Part shown: positions 49,701 to 64,000 of the stretch, piece after piece
Layout of the letters: each line of letters starts with the position of its first letter
Position numbering within the stretch: position 1 is the stretch's first letter
NCBI GenBank assembly: GCA_003344405.1
Contig: NOWV01000025.1
Location: 62,001 to 126,000, forward strand
Origin: Trichoplax sp. H2
Taxonomy: Eukaryota > Placozoa > Uniplacotomia > Trichoplacea
Length of the DNA: 64,000 bases
Direction of reading: 5' to 3'
The notes under the pieces: model-generated
The model's input: the letters and a program-made list of their open reading frames with translations, nothing else
Told to the model about the DNA's origin: nothing
Databases searched by the model: none
Program-made: the position numbers and the translations under genes

Positions 49701-52700
49701 TGCTATAGAAGTTAGGGAGGCGGATTTTATCGCCATTGCCATACTCCTTCCATCTTCAGAAATAATAAAAGTATCCAATATAGAGCGTTCTCGCCTATCC
49801 ACAAGGATATCTTTCCAACTATTTCGAAATAGCAAAACGTTTCTGATCGATATCCACATATTGCTTATAGATGAATAAAATCGTTGGAAAAGAGATTATC
49901 ATGTTAAGAATACCTGCCTATACGCTAATAAGGTGTTAGAAGAGGAAAACATGGCAGATTCTGTGTCCATTGCATTGCTGTTATAAATACGTGTCAGCAT
50001 AACACAAAGTATTAGCACGACGTGATTTAACCAAAGTAACTGCCAGCAGATTATTTTATTTCTCACTAAGCGATGCCATGGTAGAACTGGAATAGCTTTT
50101 ACTGCTTGTGCTGCTTGGTCACTGTTCATAAACTAAATACTTTGCTTAACATATTGTAGCCGATGCCGAGCCGAAAAAGACTCCCAGTTCAGAGACTGTC
50201 AATTCGTCTAAAGGGGATCCTGTCCGGCGAGTAAAAGAAAGTAGAATAGATGAAAATGATCAACTATCCTCCGATAATAACAACACACCCAATACAAGCA
50301 AAAGCACTAGCAATAGTCCTGTCCACAATCCTACTGAAGTAAATCCCAGTAACTTGGTCCAGCCACAACCTTATCAGCAGCAAGGCTGGCCATTTTGTTT
50401 ACCTCCTTCCCTTATCCGCCATGATTTATATCGTCCGCAGCTCAATTTCACAGTTCCTACTGGAATGGCGATCCATCCTACGATCACAACATTAAATCCG
50501 CAAATGATGCAATCCATACCCTGTAAGCCATGATCATGCAATCTGATTTTCTTTATTTTGATGCTTTACTGCCTTTAAAATATCGCTCTTGAAAGTAGTT
50601 GCTCCAAGACCGATTACTCCATGGACTGTCCTCCCCAATAACCTCTATGGACTTCAGACGGGTAAGAATTGGCATCTATCATTTCCTCTAAATAAGCATT
50701 ATAGGTTAAGACTTTTTTGCATCGCAATTATTCATATCAACCATCTTCAATCTGTTCGATGATAAAAGTACAGTTTTGATCTGCGATAATTTCGTAGAGA
50801 ATGGATAACTTTCATCTTTCTTCCATTTCAGTCTATTAGATGATAATTATAATAGTACAGTTTTGATTTGTGAAAACAGCGATATTTAAGTAGAGTGTGA
50901 TTTAAATGAAAATCTTGCATAAGTCTTTAATTTCAATCTATTACATGATGATACTACAATTTCAATTTATACAAACTGCGATAGTTTAGTATGATTTCAA
51001 TGGAAATCTTGCATAAGCCTTCAATCTATTACATGATAATACTACAATTTCAATTTATGAAAACTGCGATAATTTAGTAGAGTGTGATTTAAATGAAAAT
51101 CTTGCATAAGTCTTCAATTTCAATCGATTCGATGATGATACTACAATTTCAATTTATACAAACTGCGATAGTTTAGTATGATTTCAATGGAAATCTTGCA
51201 TAAGCCTTCAATTTCAATCTATTCGATGTTAATACTACAATTTCAATTTATGAAAACTGCGATAATTTAGTAGAGTATGATTTCAATGGAAATCTTGCAT
51301 AAGCCTTCAATTTCAATCCATTCGATGATGATACTACAATTTCAATTTATACAAACTGCGATAGTTTAGTATGATTTCAATGGAAATCTTGCATAAGCCT
51401 TCAATTTCAATCTATTCGATGATAATACTACAATTTCAATTTATACAAACTGCGATAGTTTAGTATGATTTCAATGGAAATCTTGCGTAAGTCTTCAATT
51501 TCAATTTATAAAAACTGCGATAATAAATAGAGGGTGATTTAAATCAAAATCTTGAATAACCTCTTCAATTTCAATCGATTCGATGATAATACTACAATTT
51601 CAATTTATAAAAGCTGCGATAGTTTAGTATGATTTCAATGGAAATCTTGCGTAAGTCTTCAATTTCAATTTACAAAAACTGCGATAATAAATAGAGGGTG
51701 ATTTAAATCAAAATCTTGAATAACCTCTTCAATTTCAATCGATTCGATGATAATACTACAATTTCAAGTTGTAAAAACTGCGATAGTGTAGTAGAGTATA
51801 GTCTAAATGGAAAGCTGAAATAACTCGGATTTACTTCAATCTCAGTCTGTTCGATGATACTTGCACTATGTTAATTTGTAAATACCGTGATAATTTCGTA
51901 GAGTGTGTTATAAATGCAAAATCTTGAATGATTCCTTTTTTTATGGTAAAATAAACTATTGTAGGTAACAATGGATCGGTTGCCCTTCATGGTGCCACAA
52001 GAAATGGAAATAACATCTCAATTTGCCATCAGAATGGTATCATTTCTACCGCAAATATTAATTCAACTACAAATCAGCAACAAAGCAAAACCGTATCTAG
52101 TAATGATAAAATTTTAGCGGTTTCAAATCGTACTGTAGCAAATAAAGATGGCCAACTCCAGTGTCATATTTGCCACAAAAGCTATCAGTCACCGGTGCAG
52201 CTAAAACGTCATCTGAGAAGACATGCAGAAGATAAAAAACACCTATGTCCTTTCTGTAAGAAAGGTTTTAGTGATCAATTCGATTTAAAGCGACATGTCC
52301 GTATTCATACCGGAATAAAGCCATTTAGGTGTAAACTTTGCAACCGAGCATTTGCTCAACGATGCTCATTAGAATTACACTGTCAAAAGTCTCATGGTAC
52401 CGATGTAAGTATCCAAAATGTGATAAAATCGCTGTCATTGTATTAACTTGGAGGGTCTTTTATCACAAGCTGCTATTTACCTTCAGTTTCTTGCTTGATA
52501 CAATATCGATTGCATTCTACGTATTATCGATCTATCTTTTACGTTAATATTATCAGCTCTATTTACTGAGGAAATAGATCGAAATAGTTGACCAGACTTA
52601 ATAAGTTACTAAATGAAGATTTTAAAATTTTTCCTGTACGGATTATTTTCTATGATTGTCTACCTTAGGCTCAATATAAATTCCGAGAAAGACGAGAAAA

Positions 52701-52821
52701 AGTTTATGTATGCGAAACTTGTGGTTTTACTGCTAAGGAAATTCAACCTTATCATGAACATCTTTTGTCTCACAAAGGAGATCCTAGCGTTATCTTTCAA
52801 CCTAAATTTTTAAAGCAATAG
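46794..52821 (+). CDS. OVOL: OVO-like C2H2 zinc-finger repressor with SNAG motif
   Basis: Nuclear transcription factor of the ovo/OVOL family, which controls epithelial and germline fate in other animals. Exons: 46794-46869, 50160-50522, 51965-52404, 52669-52821; phases agree, 343 residues. Exon 1 encodes the SNAG motif MPKSFLVKN (human OVOL1 MPRAFLVKK), which recruits LSD1/CoREST-type repressors in relatives. Exon 2 is low-complexity, rich in N, S, P, Q. Exon 3 ends with three fingers: CHICHKSYQSPVQLKRHLRR-H, CPFCKKGFSDQFDLKRHVRI-H, CKLCNRAFAQRCSLELHCQK-SH. Exon 4 gives RERREKVYVCETC and the fourth finger ending HEHLLSH. The linkers HAEDKKHLC and HTGIKPFRC and the KERR-type spacer before finger 4 are family hallmarks. 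Intron 1 is 3.3 kb. All zinc ligands are present. Confidence 0.95.
46870..50159 (+). other. Intron 1 of the OVO-like gene
   Basis: 3.3 kb without recognised exons or arrays. It has a long T/G homopolymer tract near 47547-47566 followed by a GC-rich patch to about 47650. At 49630-49860 two CGCCTATCCA blocks (near 49678, 49793) and CATTGCCATACTC-like blocks form a weak duplication. The 76-122 codon frames here lack any family features. Confidence 0.45.
50740..51900. repeat. Intronic array of the OVO-like gene, unit about 93 bp
   Basis: About twelve units. ATGATTTCAATGGAAATCTT recurs near 50990, 51178, 51276, 51369, 51467 and 51629, interleaved with units reading GTGATTTAAATNAAAATCTTG. Shared blocks are CTTCAATTTCAATCTATTCG, GATGATAATACTACAATTTC and AAACTGCGATAGTTTAGTA. 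Two alternating unit types suggest higher-order duplication. It lies wholly inside intron 2. Confidence 0.93.
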
Positions 52822-53337
52822 AGCTCTATATTTCGATAATTGACCTACTGTAGTATTCCTTTATTACTATAACATTTTATCTCTGCCCTTACGATAGTCA
52901 AATGATTTGAACTATTCTAAGATCTTAGTCTATCTTTTGAAATAATAATTATATAAACTGTACGATAGCTTCTTCACTTCTGTTAATAATGGTTTTGCGC
53001 TGCTGTGATTATTACCTATCCTTTAACTTATTAGTCATGATCTTGGCTCTTACTGTGCTGTGCTGTGCTGTAGGTAATTATAACGATACCATTTCGAGCA
53101 TATTCGGACATTGTCTATATGCGTTAAGCGTTAGTCTTGATATCATATCTGTCTAACTCTTTTATCATATTATCGTGTCGTTTTTCCTTCTCTAAAGCTT
53201 GATTGGATCATGGATGTACGCCGATTATGGTCAAATAGTACTATGTCTTTGCGTAATAAAGTCTTAACCCAGCAAAGAGTTTTGTTATTGGAGGTGTCGT
53301 TTGACTGATGGCAGATACAGACTATTGGTAATCGTTA
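52822..53337 (+). other. 3' flank of the OVO-like gene
   Basis: AT-rich sequence with a short GTGCTGTGCTGTGCTGT run at 53056-53072. No gene seen. Confidence 0.4.
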
Positions 53338-54470
53338 CACCTTAGCATCTCCCCCAAAATTATCGATCAACAATGTTAAACCGGTTTGAAATTGGTGATT
53401 ATCATTCTCTCTCCTAGCCAACTTTAGTCAAAAGTTATTACGCATTAAACTGTGTTTATGGTGTTGATTTAGCTGTCACTATCCATGCATTTATGGCGTG
53501 TATCTCGTCTAGAATTAGAGTTTCTTAGTCGTGGCATGGGGTACCTCGTTGCACCTTAGTATTTCCAAAAAACTATCGATCAACCATGCTAAACTGCTTT
53601 GAAATTGGTGATTATCTTCCTCTATCCTAGCCAACTTTAGTCAAAATATTGTTATGTGTTATACTGTGCTTGTGGTGTTGATTTAGCTGTAACTATCCAT
53701 GCATTTATCGCGTCCTCATTGCACCTTGGCATTTGGTGATCATCATTCTCTATCCTAGCCAACTCTAGTTAAAGTATTATTATGTGTTCTACAGTGCTCA
53801 TGGTGTTGATTTAGCTGTCACTATCCATTCATTTATTGCGTCTATCTCGTCTAAAATTTGGAATTTCTTAGTCGTGACATGGGGAACCTCGTTGCACCGT
53901 AGTATTTCCCCCCCCCCAAACTATCGATCAACCATGCTAAACTGCTTTGAAATTGATGATCATTGTTATGTTTAATTGATTCCCTATTAGGGATTATTAC
54001 TGGTTATGTTCACCATTTTAGGGATAATTACTGTCGTGAGATTCTGTTTTAAAACATATTTACTGTTGTCGTGGTTTCATTTACTTACCTTACAAATGTA
54101 GAGTATTGATGTATTATTCACTGTAATGGTATAAAAAGGAGATACGATCGAGAAAAAAAGGGGAGACTTGGGCTTATGTTAAATTTGAATAAGTCATTAA
54201 GTTGCTTGTTGGCAATTTGTTATTTGTTGTTACTGATGGGGCACCTCGTTGCACCTTAGTATTTCTCCCCCCCCCCAAAAAAAAATTATCGATCAACTAA
54301 ACTGCTTTGAAATTGGTCATCATCATTCTCTATCTTAGCCAACTGTAGTCAAAATATTGCTATGTGTTCTACTGTGCTCATGGTGTTGATTTAGCTGCCA
54401 CTATTCATGCATTTATTGCTTCCATCTCGTCCAAAATTGGAGTTTCTTGAATCGTGGCATAGGGGTACCT
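53338..54470. repeat. Tandem array between OVO and FAM133, unit about 212 bp
   Basis: CTAGCCAACTTTAGTCAAAA near 53414, 53627, 53755 and 54335; also CCTCGTTGCACCTTAGTATT, a C-run followed by AAACTATCGATCAACCATGC, AACTGCTTTGAAATTGGTGA and GGTGTTGATTTAGCTGTCAC. The third unit is truncated to about 128 bp, and unrelated sequence at 53960-54230 interrupts the series. Confidence 0.85.
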
Positions 54471-54779
54471 CGATGAGCAGAGTAGCTTAGCTCGGTTTAT
54501 TATTCAGAAAGACGGACCGATTGGCTTGGACTTATCATCTAGTACAATACTATTAGACAGCCATACAAGTGTTGGCAGTTTATTTTCTGTCGGTCTGTCT
54601 ACTATTGATAATAGACTGATTTGAGTAGTATGGATGAGATCGATCGCTGCGTCAACAAGTTGGAGGAGGAAAGGCAACTAAGTCAGCCATTCCTGATGTT
54701 GGTCAAAGTAGCCATAGCTTAAAGCATATCTGCCGAGGGTTTTTTTCACTGATTTCAGTAAAAAAAATCATCCAGTGTT

Positions 54780-58281
<3,502 letters not shown>

Positions 58282-59310
58282 CGTACGGAAGATGAGCTGC
58301 AGAATTGACGCGCATATTATTAATGAGACCAAATTTAGATATATCTTTCATCATTTAACTTGCTTTACTGTTGCAACAGTCAACAATATTTTAACATACT
58401 ACAAACCTCATATGGATTATCTAATGTTGCTACACCGAAGATGTAATTTTTATATTATGACTATTAGTTTATTACAGTGATCTAGTATGTTTCATATCTT
58501 CTTTTCTCTATTTACTGTACGAATATGTACTACTAAAGTAGTATAGTATCCCTTAGCCTGATATAAATTGTAACTTTAATAGGTATTAAATATATCGCCA
58601 AGTACTGAATTGCTGGGAACTATTTGAGGATTGTGAATATCTAAATTTCCCAGCTAGTAAAGCTATTTATTGTTGCGTACAAAATTACTGAGGACCAGTT
58701 TATCAAGTATGATATTAGTCATTCTATTTACGACTATTTTTTCAATTATGCAGACTTTTTTGTATTTAGTATCCCAGGAGCCATTTTATTTGCAAATATT
58801 GGCCGAATAAGTAATAGTTTTGAATTCTACAATTCATACATAGATAGCGAACTGATACATTTATGATATTGATTATACTGCTCTTTCCTAGACGAAACGT
58901 GAGATTTAATCCATTCACGACTTAGGTTTTTAGAATAGTTAAGGAAATTAATTACTCCAGTATAGGACACTATATTGCGAAGTAAACTAGACAATACGAA
59001 ATTATCATGATGACGTTGTAAGGGTACAGTAGCCTCTTTTTTTTTATTATAATACCGAATTTTTCTAGGGCAATTAATTAGCAAGTAAACTAGAAAACGA
59101 CCTATGCAGTAAATTTAGGCTGAAAATGTAAATCTAGCAAAGTATTTATCAAGATTAAATACAATAAAAAGACGTATTATTGTACATTTTAGCAAGTGCT
59201 TACTGCGGCAAATGGAGAAGTGAGGTCATTTATGACCCGATGATGGAAAGCTAGAGGGATCATTTTCAGTTCTATATTTTAATTTCGTGGTATTACAATC
59301 TATAATTGTT
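58282..59310. other. FAM133 3' flank, no gene recognised
   Basis: AT-rich DNA. Frames at 58292-58480 (+) and 58827-59084 (-) have no recognisable features. AATAAA at 59164-59169 is too far to assign with confidence. Confidence 0.4.
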
Positions 59311-59535
59311 ACCTATTTAAGTTATAGCGATCAGATTGATGCATATGCGATGTTGGAATCGAAAGATACACAAACAGGATTTTAACCTATTTAAGTTATA
59401 GGGAATAAATTCATGCATACGCGATATTGGAATCGAAGAATATTACAAACAGGATTTTAACCTATTTAAGTTATAGCATATAAATTTATGCATACGCGAT
59501 GTTAAAATCGAAGAATATTACAAACAGGATTTTAA
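59311..59535. repeat. Three 74-75 bp tandem units
   Basis: ACCTATTTAAGTTATAG starts at 59311, 59385 and 59460. Units share CATACGCGATNTTGGAATCG and ACAAACAGGATTTTAA. Similarity is high, with a few substitutions each. Confidence 0.92.
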
Positions 59536-61831
59536 ACACATTTATTTTATTGATGAAGTATTTATATCGCGATTTGCTATGATGGTCTTGAACATTTCCG
59601 CTTTTTAGGTTGCTATAAAATTGAGTCTCTAGCACGCTAGGTAACAAATCGTAATGAAATTACCTTTACTACTATGCGGATAATCAGGATTCATTTGAAT
59701 ACTCCGTTAAAAATAAATTACTATCAATGTTTAATTATATAAGCTCATTAGTCAGTGACACGGTAACTTTATCATGCAAAATTCACTTCGGAATTTTTAA
59801 TAAATAAGGTTTATACATGGACTATTGGTACTAGAAGAAACCTACTATAATCTCTTTCGAGGCAGTTTGTATATTTAGATAACCTAAAGACCATACGCAG
59901 AAACGTTACAAAGAATTTTTGAATCAACCCCAAACTCATGATACTTACATTTAAGTTGCATGCAACTTTTTCTAGCTTACATGAAGGTTATGTAGGTTGA
60001 TTATTATATAATATGCAAATTCGAAAGTACAAGGTCACTGGCTGCACAACTATCTTATCCTGTCTTGCATTGGTAATAATATTGACAAAGAGGTAAGAAA
60101 TAAAGACGTCCAAGGCCTTCACTTTCAAATACAGTTTAACACTGACCTAGCCAAGAAGGATGCAATATCTATGTTAGTATCGTTATTTTAATGGTCACTT
60201 TTCATATACGCAAACACTTATAGCAATAATTATATCGGATGTGAATAAGTATAGGAATTTTATGGATAGTGTTACATTTGATACAGTACTGTAGAGTTCT
60301 CGCATGCGTTCGTTTAATGCAAATGTAATAATGCGTCTCACATTAACTGCCTTAGTCAAATGAAATTTCTAAAAGGCTGTTTTTGCTAGGTTTTAGGAAT
60401 AGTAGAGCAGTAATTAATTACTGCAAGAATCCAGTCTAAAATCGAAAGTATTCCGAGCTCAAAGCGAATTGAAGTCTCTTCTCCCCGTGAGCTTATCTCT
60501 ACAGTTCTTATATATACATTTAGTTCAATCCATTTATGACAACGTGATTCATCTACAATCAGACATGAATCATCAAACAAAATACTTACCTCAAATAGTA
60601 CATCATTATTTTCTACAATCTAAATCATTCTACTTAAGATGTCACTACTCTTCTATTAACATCTAGCCCCTTTCTCCGATCGGCATCTTAACGGCTACAG
60701 TGTTTCTAGCCACATAAATCTTGTATCATAATTAGTCCAATGGCTACTATTAGTCATCAACTATTTCTAATATAGTAGTTAGCAATCATCTCATATTAGC
60801 TTGACGATAATATCTATTCAAAGTAATCGAACTATATCAAATATAGCTATCCGTATAATCAAATATGGGTGCATCACTACAGTAAAATATCTAGAATGAA
60901 CTTGAGTAATTGCAATCCAATTGTCCACTTGTTTAGAAGTGCGAGTATAATGCGATAACTGTTCCCGTGCAGAAAATGTGATAATATCGCCATACAGTCG
61001 AGAATCGAGGTTTGATAGTTTAATGGATAGGGGCCAAGGTTAATCGCTCCACAGGTATTAATTGACTGAGTACATAACTTGTCAATATATTGCAAATTTA
61101 AATCACATCCAAGTCGATCTCACAAAGGTAAAAAGGATATATCTCGAATATCGAGGATCTCAGTGATTAGCTAACACTGTAAATTGGTAGTCTCGTACTG
61201 TACATGTTATATTGTCATATATACTGTCTACTGTTATATTGATATGCAATTAAGGATATACGTGAAAAGGATAATTATACAGTACATTATTACTGGGCAT
61301 TACATTTCGGACGATAAAACTCTCGCTTGTATTCTTTTATTAATATCGCTTAGCAAGGTATACAAGTAGAAATATACATACGTGTAGACTCTGTAGAGTA
61401 ATCGAAACGATTGCAATTGTATTTGCAATGTATGCTTGTAGAAATCATATCCTATCTGCTTCCGTTAACGCATACAGACCTTCTAATATCCCTATACGGT
61501 CTATGGAACAAAGTTTGATGTGATCGTATCATCTAGTAGACTAGGAATGTGCGTTGTCAACATATGGTAAATAGCACAGAAATAAAAGGAGAAGCTGGAT
61601 ACATCTCATTCTTAACTATTATACTGCGAAGAGTACTTTCGCTGTGCTCGTTATCGTCTTAGGTACTTCCATCAAGTCTCTTCCATGGTTTTATATTACA
61701 TTATTACAGGTCGCGATGATGTCGTACGCTAGGCTACGGCTTACTTCATATTGGCCTGCATCAGTACGTTCAATTCAATGATGAGAGATTTTTATATCAT
61801 GATATCAATCTACTCCGATAATGTTTTAAAT
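59536..61831. other. No gene recognised
   Basis: 2.3 kb of AT-rich sequence. Short frames near 60386-60666, 60877-61095 and 61184-61369 overlap one another and match no family I know. No array, RNA gene or splice-compatible exon series seen. Confidence 0.4.
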
Positions 61832-62418
61832 CAGGATGTCGTTATTTGAGCAGGCATACTGTGTTTACTAGTACTAATTGTATTATTAGTAATTATTACT
61901 CCACGAGTAACGTTATCTAATTTTAGCTTTGTATAAGATAGAGCCAAGTCGCAGTTTTAATTTAGGATGTCGCAGTTTTAATTCAGGATGTCGTTGTTTG
62001 AGCGGGCATACTGTATTTACTAGTACTAATTGTATTATTATGAATTATTACTCTACGAGTAACGTTATCTAATTTTAGCTTTGTATAAGATAGAGCCAAG
62101 TCGCAGTTTTAATTTAGGATGTCGCAGTTTTAATTCAGGATGTCGTTGTTTGAGCCGGCATACTGTATTTAGTAGTACTAATTGTATTATTATGAATTAT
62201 TACTCCACGAGTAACATTATCCTGTTTTAACTTTGTATAAGGTAGAGCCAAGTCGCAGTTTTAATTTAGGATGTCGCAGTTTTAATTCAGGATGTCGTTG
62301 TTTGAGCCGGCATACTGTATTTAGCAGTACTAATTGTATTATTATGAATTATTACTCAACGAGTAACGTTATCCTATTTTAACTTTGTATAAGATAGAGC
62401 CAAGTCGCAGTTTTAATT
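61832..62418. repeat. Four 152-153 bp tandem units
   Basis: AGGATGTCGTTGTTTGAGC starts at 61832 (TTATTT variant), 61985, 62137 and 62289. Units share GGCATACTGTATTTA, ACTAATTGTATTATTATGAA, ACGAGTAACGTTATC and GTATAAGATAGAGCCAAGTC. A 22-bp sub-repeat (CGCAGTTTTAATT-AGGATGT) is doubled in units 2-4. The array ends after the CGCAGTTTTAATT of the last copy. Confidence 0.94.
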
Positions 62419-63455
62419 TACCCAAGTTTACTTTAAAAAGACTGCTAGAAGTGACTGGAATAATACAATGCGGTAGTCCAAGGCATTGCAGTGGACTATG
62501 GTAGAGCCATTTTGTATTAACTGGCCACTTTAATAAACTGCCTTTTACTGTTGAACAATTAATCCGTGTCAACAATACTCCGACTACGTCATCTTATGCA
62601 ATCACTTTAGTTGAAGAATATGTGGAATCATTTGGACGCAACCAATGTATTTAACAGTCCTAACCACACAATAGGGCAAAGAACAGCAAACAACAGTCAT
62701 TTTTCGTTTCATCAGGCTGTTGTTTATTCTGCTATTGACTATTTTTATGTACTGTATGTTGATGGAGTGGCTAGAGAAGCATTTGCCGTGTAGACAACCA
62801 TATTGATGAGTAATGCTGTTCTACTGGCGCATCATTACTGTCCATCAAGAAAGAGTAAAGTAGGATTAGAAGAGTATTGCTGACTAGGACTCCATGAGTA
62901 ACGCGCCTACAAGAGAGGAATATACTGTAGCTTGTGTAGTGTGTCCCCCCAGTCGTTTTGATTTCATTGACGGTCAAAAGTTGCATTGAATTCAGAAAGT
63001 AGAAAGGTCCCACGTTAACCTAATGGCTGCATTTTCTTGTTGGAAGGGGCCCGGGGAGGGGAATGATCAGACTTGACTGTGGACAGTAGGACGACACACA
63101 AGTCCAATCCTGTCAGTCTATGCCCTACAAATGGACTGGTAAATCATGATTGCATTTCAGCAACTTTGTCCAATCCAGTTTTTACTATTTGTCAGTCTGC
63201 TTGGCGATTTTTGTGATGCTTCTTCCTCCTCCATGTCGGCCCTACTGCTCTTCTAATACTCGCTGTTATGCAGCCATTTGTATAGAAGAGTATGGGCAAA
63301 CATCAACACAAGGCGGTGACAGAGGTAAAAGTCGACTGTCACAACTAGCAAGTGAAGCTTTCAATTGACTTCACCCTAGTCGCCTTCAGGCAGGCAGTGA
63401 AGAGAATGGAGTTCGTGGTAAAACTTGTTTTGTAACGGAGTTGTTTTTTTCTCCT
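62419..63455. other. No gene recognised
   Basis: More balanced base composition than the preceding regions, with a GGGGCCCGGGGAGGGG patch near 63047-63061. Frames at 62369-62575 (-), 62611-62793 (+), 62771-63013 (-) and 63150-63368 (+) were examined and not recognised. It may be the upstream part of a gene lying beyond the right edge. Confidence 0.4.
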
Positions 63456-63495
63456 GATTGGTGCAAAAAGTTTGACGTCATGGTTGCGTAGCAAC
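63456..63495. promoter_or_regulatory. CCAAT / CRE / X-box cluster
   Basis: Within 40 bases: an inverted CCAAT box (GATTGG, 63455-63460), a perfect CRE palindrome TGACGTCA (63473-63480), and GTTGCGTAGCAAC (63483-63495), a 5-3-5 palindrome matching the RFX X-box pattern. CCAAT/CRE/X-box arrangements mark promoters of housekeeping or ciliary genes in animals. The strand of the target is not shown by the motifs. Confidence 0.55.
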
Positions 63496-63878
63496 AGGTG
63501 TGCTTCACGTGAACCGTCAACCCGCCTCGTTCTCCTTTTGCCGTCATACTGTATCATCGCTAGCGCGTCTTATCCACTGTATGAGGAGAATGACAGCGTA
63601 GAATACATTCAAGTCAGACTGTATCATCTTGCACGTCTTTGACTGACTCATTATTTGCTAAAATCATTTTGACTTTGTAACGCTGAAAGAAAGAAAAAAA
63701 AATCCTCAATCAGCGAAAATTGGCTTATTTTAGCCACCAATTGATGCAAAATTCAACCTTGAAATCGACTTAAAGTAGAAATTCACTTGTCTACTTTGCT
63801 ACTTTTTAAATATTCAACTTGCTTTCATCTTGCAAGTGATATCGACGTCTAATCAAGCGCAGTATCGGAGTTTTGGTA
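63496..63878 (+). other. Possible 5' exon of a gene beyond the right edge
   Basis: Downstream of the CRE/X-box cluster, TTTTG|GTAAGTAC at about 63874-63883 is a consensus donor that could close a non-coding first exon. This is only a suggestion from position and the donor; no open frame supports a protein start. Confidence 0.25.
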
Positions 63879-64000
63879 AGTACTTACACGAGATGATCCG
63901 ACGCTTGTTGAACATTTTTGCGGCTAGTTCATTAGTCAAAGAACGTTGCCAACAATTTTTTGTATAGGGTTCAATTCAATTTTATCCTAGTAGCTTAGCA

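Noticed and set aside
62369-63557. Cluster of four 60-80 codon frames as a gene at the right end
   Set aside because: Frames alternate strands, share no splice phase and match no known family.

Overview
The window is nuclear DNA of an early-branching animal, most likely a placozoan (Trichoplax/Hoilungia type). That assignment is inferred: the DNA is AT-rich, genes consist of many short exons with mostly canonical GT-AG introns, and every recognisable product is a metazoan protein. No prokaryotic operons, CRISPR array, rRNA or intact transposon was seen. Exons were assembled by hand from reading frame, splice consensus and matching intron phase. Family assignments come from remembered protein sequences, not from a search.

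Layout. (1) 1-2094 (+): 3' part of an amyloid precursor protein (APP) family gene, cut by the left edge. (2) 3195-8101 (-): TOMM70, 13 exons. (3) 8102-13053: long divergent intergenic region with several repeat families. (4) 13054-19991 (+): a GABA-B type class C GPCR. (5) 20771-24717 (-): an SR splicing factor with two RRMs and an RS tail. (6) 25293-27165: two unrelated tandem arrays. (7) 27609-30495 (-): REXO2 oligoribonuclease, with a 7-nt microexon and a large intronic array. (8) 31101-37676 (+): a 31-exon gene I assign to HPS6 (BLOC-2). (9) 38554-46180: gene-poor stretch with three separate arrays. (10) 46794-52821 (+): an OVO-like zinc-finger factor with an N-terminal SNAG motif. (11) 54780-58281 (+): FAM133. 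(12) 58282-64000: no coding sequence recognised, two short arrays, and a promoter-like CCAAT/CRE/X-box cluster near 63.47 kb.

The genes are unrelated housekeeping, signalling and regulatory genes. REXO2 and HPS6 are head to head across about 600 bp. APP/TOMM70 and the receptor/SR gene are tail to tail. Most long gaps and several long introns carry their own private tandem repeat with a unit of about 75-245 bp.

Points of most interest: an APP-family protein with full E1 (as far as visible), E2, membrane and intracellular parts but without the copper ligands and with a degenerate NPxY; the 7-nt REXO2 microexon that completes a catalytic-core motif; a probable GC-AG intron, decayed repeat copies beside an exon and an in-frame stop before the coiled-coil tail in the GABA-B-like gene; and a heavily intron-split HPS6, which is intronless in vertebrates.
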